DNA of 64,000 nt, taken from contig NC_071331.1 in assembly GCF_010183535.1 (NCBI RefSeq), positions 12,958,001 to 13,022,000 on the forward strand, in the 5' to 3' direction. Shown here in pieces: positions 41,650 to 64,000 of the stretch (position 1 is the stretch's first letter; each line of letters opens with the position of its first letter). This DNA is from Caenorhabditis remanei. Lineage: Eukaryota; Nematoda; Chromadorea; Rhabditida; Rhabditidae. The notes under the pieces were generated by a model that saw only the letters and a list, made by a program, of their open reading frames with translations, had not been told where the DNA came from and did no database searches. A program made the translations under genes and the position numbers.

Positions 41650-42152
41650 TTACCTTCTACTGAGAAGAATGAGTTTCCTAATATATAAATCCGGCATTGA
41701 GTAATTCACATAGAGACTGCTCAACTCAATATTCCTTTGAAGATCAAATTCATCCATAATCAGTTCTTCCCACCTAATTTTATATTCAGAATACATAGGC
41801 GGTCCCGAACCAAATCTTCTGTTTTTCCAATTGAGACATTTGTGCTCAATCATAAGCTTCACTTTGCTTCTCTGAAGATGTTTCAGATGATAATCTATTC
41901 TTCCATTGAGATGAAATTTCCCATCGAATCCTACTTCTCTTATCGTAAAAACATGACCTAGGAGACTTGCTGGAATTAAAGTAAATTGGGAGTTAGAGAG
42001 AATTTCGATTTACCGTCATCACTGATCATCCATATATTCCCTTTGAAAGGGATTCCATAACAAGTCAGGGTTCCACGGATTGAGAAAATGAAAGTAGAGG
42101 CGAATGAGGTTATAGTACAGAAACAAAAAACCAGAACTGTGAAAATGTACAT
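41650..42152 (-). CDS. Transthyretin-like (TTR) family secreted protein
   Basis: Exons 42152-42014 and 41969-41650 encode 152 aa. The signal peptide is MYIFTVLVFCFCTITSFAST; the frame continues upstream without an ATG, so 42152 is the start. The mature protein shows the family pattern: IRGTLTCYGIPFKGNIWMIS, DDG, then VGFDGKFHLNGRIDYHLK (the usual D-x-NG-F strand, here DGKF) and IEHKCLNW. These nematode-specific proteins are extracellular with mostly unknown ligands. The C-terminal 60 residues are basic and less conserved. Confidence 0.8.
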
Positions 42153-42823
42153 TGAAAGTGAATAGAAAATATAATCCACTTTTGAACGTATATGTACTTA
42201 AGGTGAATGGAGTAAGTTAAAGACAAGTCTTTATCAGTTTGTAGATAATGAAGAAGAAGAATAGAGGTGGGCGGAAGTTTGACATGTTTAGTTAGATAAT
42301 CTGTTTATAAAAGTACAAAAGCATTTTTCACAACGCCTCAATTCATTTGAATCATAAAAACCAAACTTTCGTACTATTATTCTTCACAATCTTATTTTCC
42401 ATTCATTTGGCATTGCTCATTTTAATTTAAGTTTTTATCAGACACGTCATCATTGAGTACACAAACATATTTTAAAATCTATTTTCCAACCCACAAACTG
42501 TATGTTCAAAGACATCGACCGCTCGGCAATCATCGTTCATCAGGCGTTTCATTCGACTTCAGTTGAAGTTATGCCAACTGAAATTCAGCATACTGTAAAC
42601 TTGCTTCTAAACGTGACGTAACTCACGAAATCTTTACAAACAGACCTGTCTGAAGGACATTTGAACTCGGAAACTTTAAAAAACCCTTGAAAATAGAAAT
42701 CTGTTTATTCATTGAAAGCACATTTACATTTTGGAAAGCGTCGGGGGAAAGAAATGAATACCTCGTAACTTCAAAAAACCTGGATTTCAGAGTAAAAAGG
42801 AAAGATCAACAATAAAATAAAAA
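42153..42823. other. Intergenic region between the TTR-like gene and nca-1
   Basis: Holds the TTR-like promoter and the nca-1 3' UTR. TTTATT around 42702-42707 is an AATAAA on the minus strand, about 120 bp past the nca-1 stop. No other feature was seen. Confidence 0.4.
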
Positions 42824-59857
<17,034 letters not shown>

Positions 59858-61187
59858 CTCCTTGGGTCGTCCAGTCTTCTGCAAATAAATACAATTTCTT
59901 CGTTTTTTCTTCCAAAAGGAATTCCAGACTCAAAGAGAAAACATGAGCATTTTCTGTCGTCTCATACTGAAAAAAACTTGATATCTATTTCAGGGTTAAG
60001 TGTCGAGGTAAGAAATGGAAAAACGGAAGCTTGTGAAGGGTGTGAAGAGGAAAAATAAAAGGAGAAAGACTCTACTGAGAGCATATTTTTGGAAGAAAAA
60101 ACATTTTGGAGGACACAGAATCCGGACACGAAGAATACGAAGACGTGTCTCTTTCTGTTTGCCAACCACAAATTATCATGTTTCTTTTTTGTCTTTTTCA
60201 CACTTTCCGGACAACATGGATGGGTATGGGTGGGCTTCTCAGAATAAACATAATATACATTCCACCTATTTTTTTCAGCATGAATCTTTAGAAAACAGTT
60301 TGGTTTTAAAAATAAAACAAGGCAACTCGTGGTTGTTATGAAACTGGAATATGATTTTCAAACTGTTCACAAATTCTATTGAAACGACAACTCAGATTCA
60401 GCTAAGCTGGAAACAATATCGTGACCGAGGGAGGCATGAAAACTTCAAAAAATTTCAGTATCGTTCGGTTTGAACACGCGACGTGCCTTAACAAAAAACA
60501 AAGACTAATAGAACGTGGTGCATCGATGAAATTAAACTTCAGCTTTGATAAAATATCTAGTGCTCAACCAGCATGAGAACGATCAAACCCCTTTAGAAAT
60601 ATTTCCTCGATTGTGAAACCATTGAGAGGCAAACTAATTATGAAAAAGTTAATTTTGAATATATAAAGTTCTTGAAACATCGATTTATTTTTAGAACTGT
60701 TAATCAAATACGGTATTTCTAAGTAATCACAAATCTTGTTTTCCTTATCGGCTTAGACAGCAGTAATATTTCATGCCTTGGACAAATTTTTTTTTTGAAA
60801 TCTCAAAAATATCACCCTCTCTGAATTTCCAGGTAGCCAATCTTATTTCTTACAACAAAAAATCTCATAAAAAGAATAAAAAGCAAACGAAAAGTTTGAA
60901 TGACCTCTTAGAGTCTACTAACTTCTAAAAGAGCAATCTATGCTCAACTCCTCCCCCATCTTCTCACTTTTTCAACCAATTCGATTGTCTCCTCTTGAGA
61001 AAAAAAACGAAAAAAGGCGGTCATCGAACTTTTTGTTTATAAATGAAATTGCTTTCGTCTCAAATGAAAGGATTATGACTCTTTTAGGGTGGACAATTTG
61101 GAGAATTTATATAAAAATGGAATTAGAGCACTTGTTGTTCATATAAAACTACATGGAAGATGGGATATAACTATTTTGAAGATAACT

Positions 61188-61253
61188 TTGTGGACAGAAG
61201 CAAAGGAACTGGTTAGAGTAACTCATACTGAAATAAACAAACTTCTGAAACAG
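61188..61253 (-). ncRNA. Candidate 21U-RNA (piRNA) locus
   Basis: TGAAACAG at 61246-61253. YRNT context on the minus strand gives a 5' T at 61208 (38 nt). Upstream of nca-1. Confidence 0.5.
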
Positions 61254-63519
61254 CGACTTGGGTTCTTTATTGGAAAGACGTGTAACAAGAGTACCTGCTG
61301 CTCTCAAACACAGGTACAAACATAAATAATTGAATAATTTGGAAACAAAAAGAAGCAGCAGCCGTTCTTCGGAAATTTCGAATTCTTCGTAACAATGAGA
61401 GAAGTCGAATACAAAAATATGATCAACAAAGTCACAAAACGGCGCATAAAGAAAGTGGTCCATAAAAAGTGAGATGATTCACCACGGAGATAAGACTTTG
61501 GTTTTTTGTTCATTCACGGAGGGAAGACAGAGAGCAACTAGTAAAACTGAAATTGAGAAAAAATGCGGGATGTTCCTTTAGAGAGAATACAAGAAGGATT
61601 TTTTCGATAAACATCAATAAAATTTGATCGAACTGACTAAATAAAGCAAAAAAAAATTGAAAACTATACAAAAATCTCTCAAAACTGTGAGCATTGACTA
61701 CAATAAAAGTCAAGGAAATCTAATAAGACTCAAAATTTCGAGAAAATGCTTGAGCTGTTTTCAAAGAGTATCCAATTTACAGTAAATGGAAAAAAGTCAA
61801 AAAATATGGAAACCACAGTCAGTAGTGGTAGAAGGTACATAATATCATATAAAAATGACAAAACTGTAAACATTCTAGTTACGGTTCATATTAGATCAGT
61901 AAGAGAACTCATATCTTCCTAATTAGAAGAGTTTACCAGTTCTTTTCTAACTAAGCCTAAATACAGTAAGCAGCATTCATTTTGAGCCTTTGTCTTATTA
62001 TCAGAAGACCTAGAGACTACAAAAAGAGAAACCGAAAAGAATAAGAATTCCAAATTCTAAAATGACCTACATGGTTGAAAACATCAGGTCTAGTGGTAAG
62101 GAAGTTAATACCACTGGGAACTCGGCAAGAATTTTAGTTTCGAGTTTTGAGAAGCTGTTCGAAAACCTAAAAGTGGTGTGAAAGTTCGAGACGTTCTTGA
62201 TAGATTGTTCTCTCCGTTTTTTCTATTTCTTTCACCAGGGGTGTTAGGAAGTGAGGGTGGAGATGTACACAAAAACAGAAACATCTTCTCTCTTCTCACC
62301 CAAATGACAAGAGAGAGAGAGAGAGTGGTCTATTGGGCAGTGAAGAGAGTGTCCGCCGGAATACACACACTTCTCTTCGTTTCCTTCAGGACTGCTTTTC
62401 GGGGGCCCCATGTCTCCTGAATCCCCCAGAGGCGATCTTCTCTCTCCGGAAAAAGTTGATTGGAAGAGAGAGAGAGCAAGGATTTGTTTCCTTTTCGAGA
62501 GATTTGTCACCCTCTTTTCATATTGGCATCTTCTCTCCGATGGGTCCAATCGGTTGGGTGTCGGTCTAGAAACGAGAGGAGACAAGGAAGAAAAGATAAT
62601 TTATGTGAGAAAAGGTTCCTTTCGGAGCAAATATAAAAACGTTTTCATCGAGATGTCATCATTCAAAGCATTGGTACACCATGCCGACATCTGTTCTCGG
62701 TTAGACACTGATCAAAGCTAGAAATGATCCTTCCGAATCGGAATGGTTGGGAACTGGGATCATGTCTCCTCGCTACACGTTCATACAAACCAGTTTTGTT
62801 TTGGTGAACAGCACCTGTCAGAAACTAAAACTGCTTCGGGTTTATTGTAAATCTGACATTAACCGGAAACTGACAATTGTCTGAGCAAGATCTCCGGAAT
62901 GAACTGTTTGTGTTTTTTTTTAGCAAAACCGTAATTTTGCCGGAATAGTAGCACTCGAAAAGTACAGTTCCACTCTGGAATGAAAAGCAAATGATTGTCT
63001 GATGGCAATATTTACTAAAAACTGTCCCAAAACAGTGACCCTCATAATTTTCCAGAACATTCAGATTGTGCAGTTTACAAGAACGAGTTTTTACTTTTAT
63101 CGAAGGCCACAGTATAATCACTACGAAACCACTCCAGAACATTCCGAAACCAAACGAAAAATTGGAAGTTGTTATCTTTCAATAGTTTTCACGAGCGTCT
63201 ATTTTGCCTAGTTTTATGAGATCTGGTACCGAAATTTTCCCAATCTGATTCCCAATCGGAACAGTTTCAAATTTTTCTTCTGGAGTGTCTATTTCTGGAA
63301 TTACACTTATCGTAAACAGCTTTGAATTTAAATTTTTGGCTTTCAATTAGAAAAAAGAAGGAGCTAGTCGAAATAGTTTTTAAAATTGTTCACGGTTTCA
63401 GCCAAGTTATTAAGTAGAGCAGAGTGTTAGCAATTATATTATCACAACAAAATGTTTTAAAAGTTCTAAGTGACAGTTAAAACACTACAAACCCACCTCA
63501 TTTTTACCAGTTCCTGCTG

Positions 63520-63586
63520 TTGTCGTTGTTGTTGTTGGTAGCACAGCTGGTTGCATTTACAATTTCCACAACACTCTCTGAAACAG
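63520..63586 (-). ncRNA. Candidate 21U-RNA (piRNA) locus
   Basis: TGAAACAG at 63579-63586. YRNT context on the minus strand gives a 5' T at 63540 (39 nt). The resulting 21-mer would be a CAA-repeat sequence, so mapping may be ambiguous. Confidence 0.45.
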
Positions 63587-64000
63587 TACGACTCTCAACA
63601 AAAAATAGGAAACTAGGACAAAAAAAGACAACGAAAACGGGCGAGAACATATTGAACATGTCAAAATGCTCATCATCTTCAACACATCCTCATCATAGTC
63701 CTCGTCCTCTTTTTTGCATTCAGAAGACGTAAAATGGCACTCTTGAGAGGCTCGATTGCTTATGATTTATTGTTGAAAAAGAGAATCGGAGGGAACGAGT
63801 TGTGAAGGAAACGGACACAAAATAAAGTGAAAGTGACAAGAAGAGAAACGGGTTGGTACTGTCAGAAGAACACATAAATACCGTAAATACTGTATTATAA
63901 CGGCATGCCGTTATATTTTTCAACTGCCTCCCAGATAAATTTTGAGATTTTAAAAACTCATTAAATTTAAACGAAAAACCTTTTTTGGGCATTCTTTTTG

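Larger units (their letters stand above)
59879..64000. other. nca-1 upstream region
   Basis: An acceptor (ATTTATTTGCAG) precedes the exon at 59878, so a 5' UTR exon or a trans-spliced leader lies upstream. No protein gene was recognised in this 4.1 kb. A (GA)n run lies at 62311-62325 within a locally GC-richer block (about 62300-62560) that could be a promoter. Two exact piRNA motifs are present. Confidence 0.4.

Noticed and set aside
62085..62200. tRNA-like A-box (TCTAGTGGTAAGG)
   Set aside because: No matching B-box GGTTCGANTCC at the right distance and no cloverleaf stems could be drawn.

Overview
The window is nematode nuclear DNA from a Caenorhabditis species of the Elegans supergroup that is not C. 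elegans itself. Introns are short (about 45-60 bp) with TTTTCAG acceptors, AG acceptors sit a few bases before many start codons (SL trans-splicing), the sequence is AT-rich, and the proteins match C. elegans LAG-1, ZEN-4 and NCA-1 closely but not exactly. lag-1, zen-4, the M03D4.4-type zinc-finger gene, MCTS1 and nca-1 together point to synteny with C. elegans chromosome IV (recalled, not searched).

Layout. 1-2249: lag-1 upstream region with CSL-type RTGGGAA sites. 2250-6761 (+): lag-1, the Notch-pathway CSL factor, with two alternative first exons. 7348-7621 (-): a small secreted-peptide gene. 10717-14009 (+): zen-4 (MKLP1 kinesin-6) with a possible alternative last exon. 14817-18552 (-): a C2H2 zinc-finger gene. 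18553-27912: 9.4 kb with no supported protein gene but a dense set of piRNA-type motifs. 27913-31035 (-): an Argonaute lacking all three slicer residues. 33331-35040 (-): a truncated Argonaute-N paralogue and a decayed Argonaute fragment. 35871-36645 (+): an unrecognised coiled-coil protein. 36848-38520 (-): MCTS1. 38786-40002 (-): queuosine salvage glycosylase QNG1. 40362-41156 (-): thaumatin-like protein. 41650-42152 (-): transthyretin-like protein. 42824-59857 (-): nca-1, the NALCN sodium-leak channel, with about 29 coding exons and a 7.2 kb first coding intron. 59879-64000: nca-1 upstream region.

The most notable non-gene signal is the octamer CTGTTTCA, the core of the upstream motif of type I 21U-RNA (piRNA) genes. 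I counted 20 exact copies on both strands by eye, 19 of them in introns or intergenic DNA and one in coding sequence. In 14 of the 19 non-coding copies a YRNT start context places the candidate 5' T 38-40 nt past the motif. This fits the chromosome IV piRNA domains known in C. elegans.

Mobile DNA is modest: two short inverted-repeat elements with perfect 8-bp target duplications (hAT-like) in introns of MCTS1 and nca-1, and one 5'-truncated non-LTR retrotransposon in an nca-1 intron. All exon coordinates were derived by hand from reading frame, splice signals and remembered homologues; no alignment or search was run.
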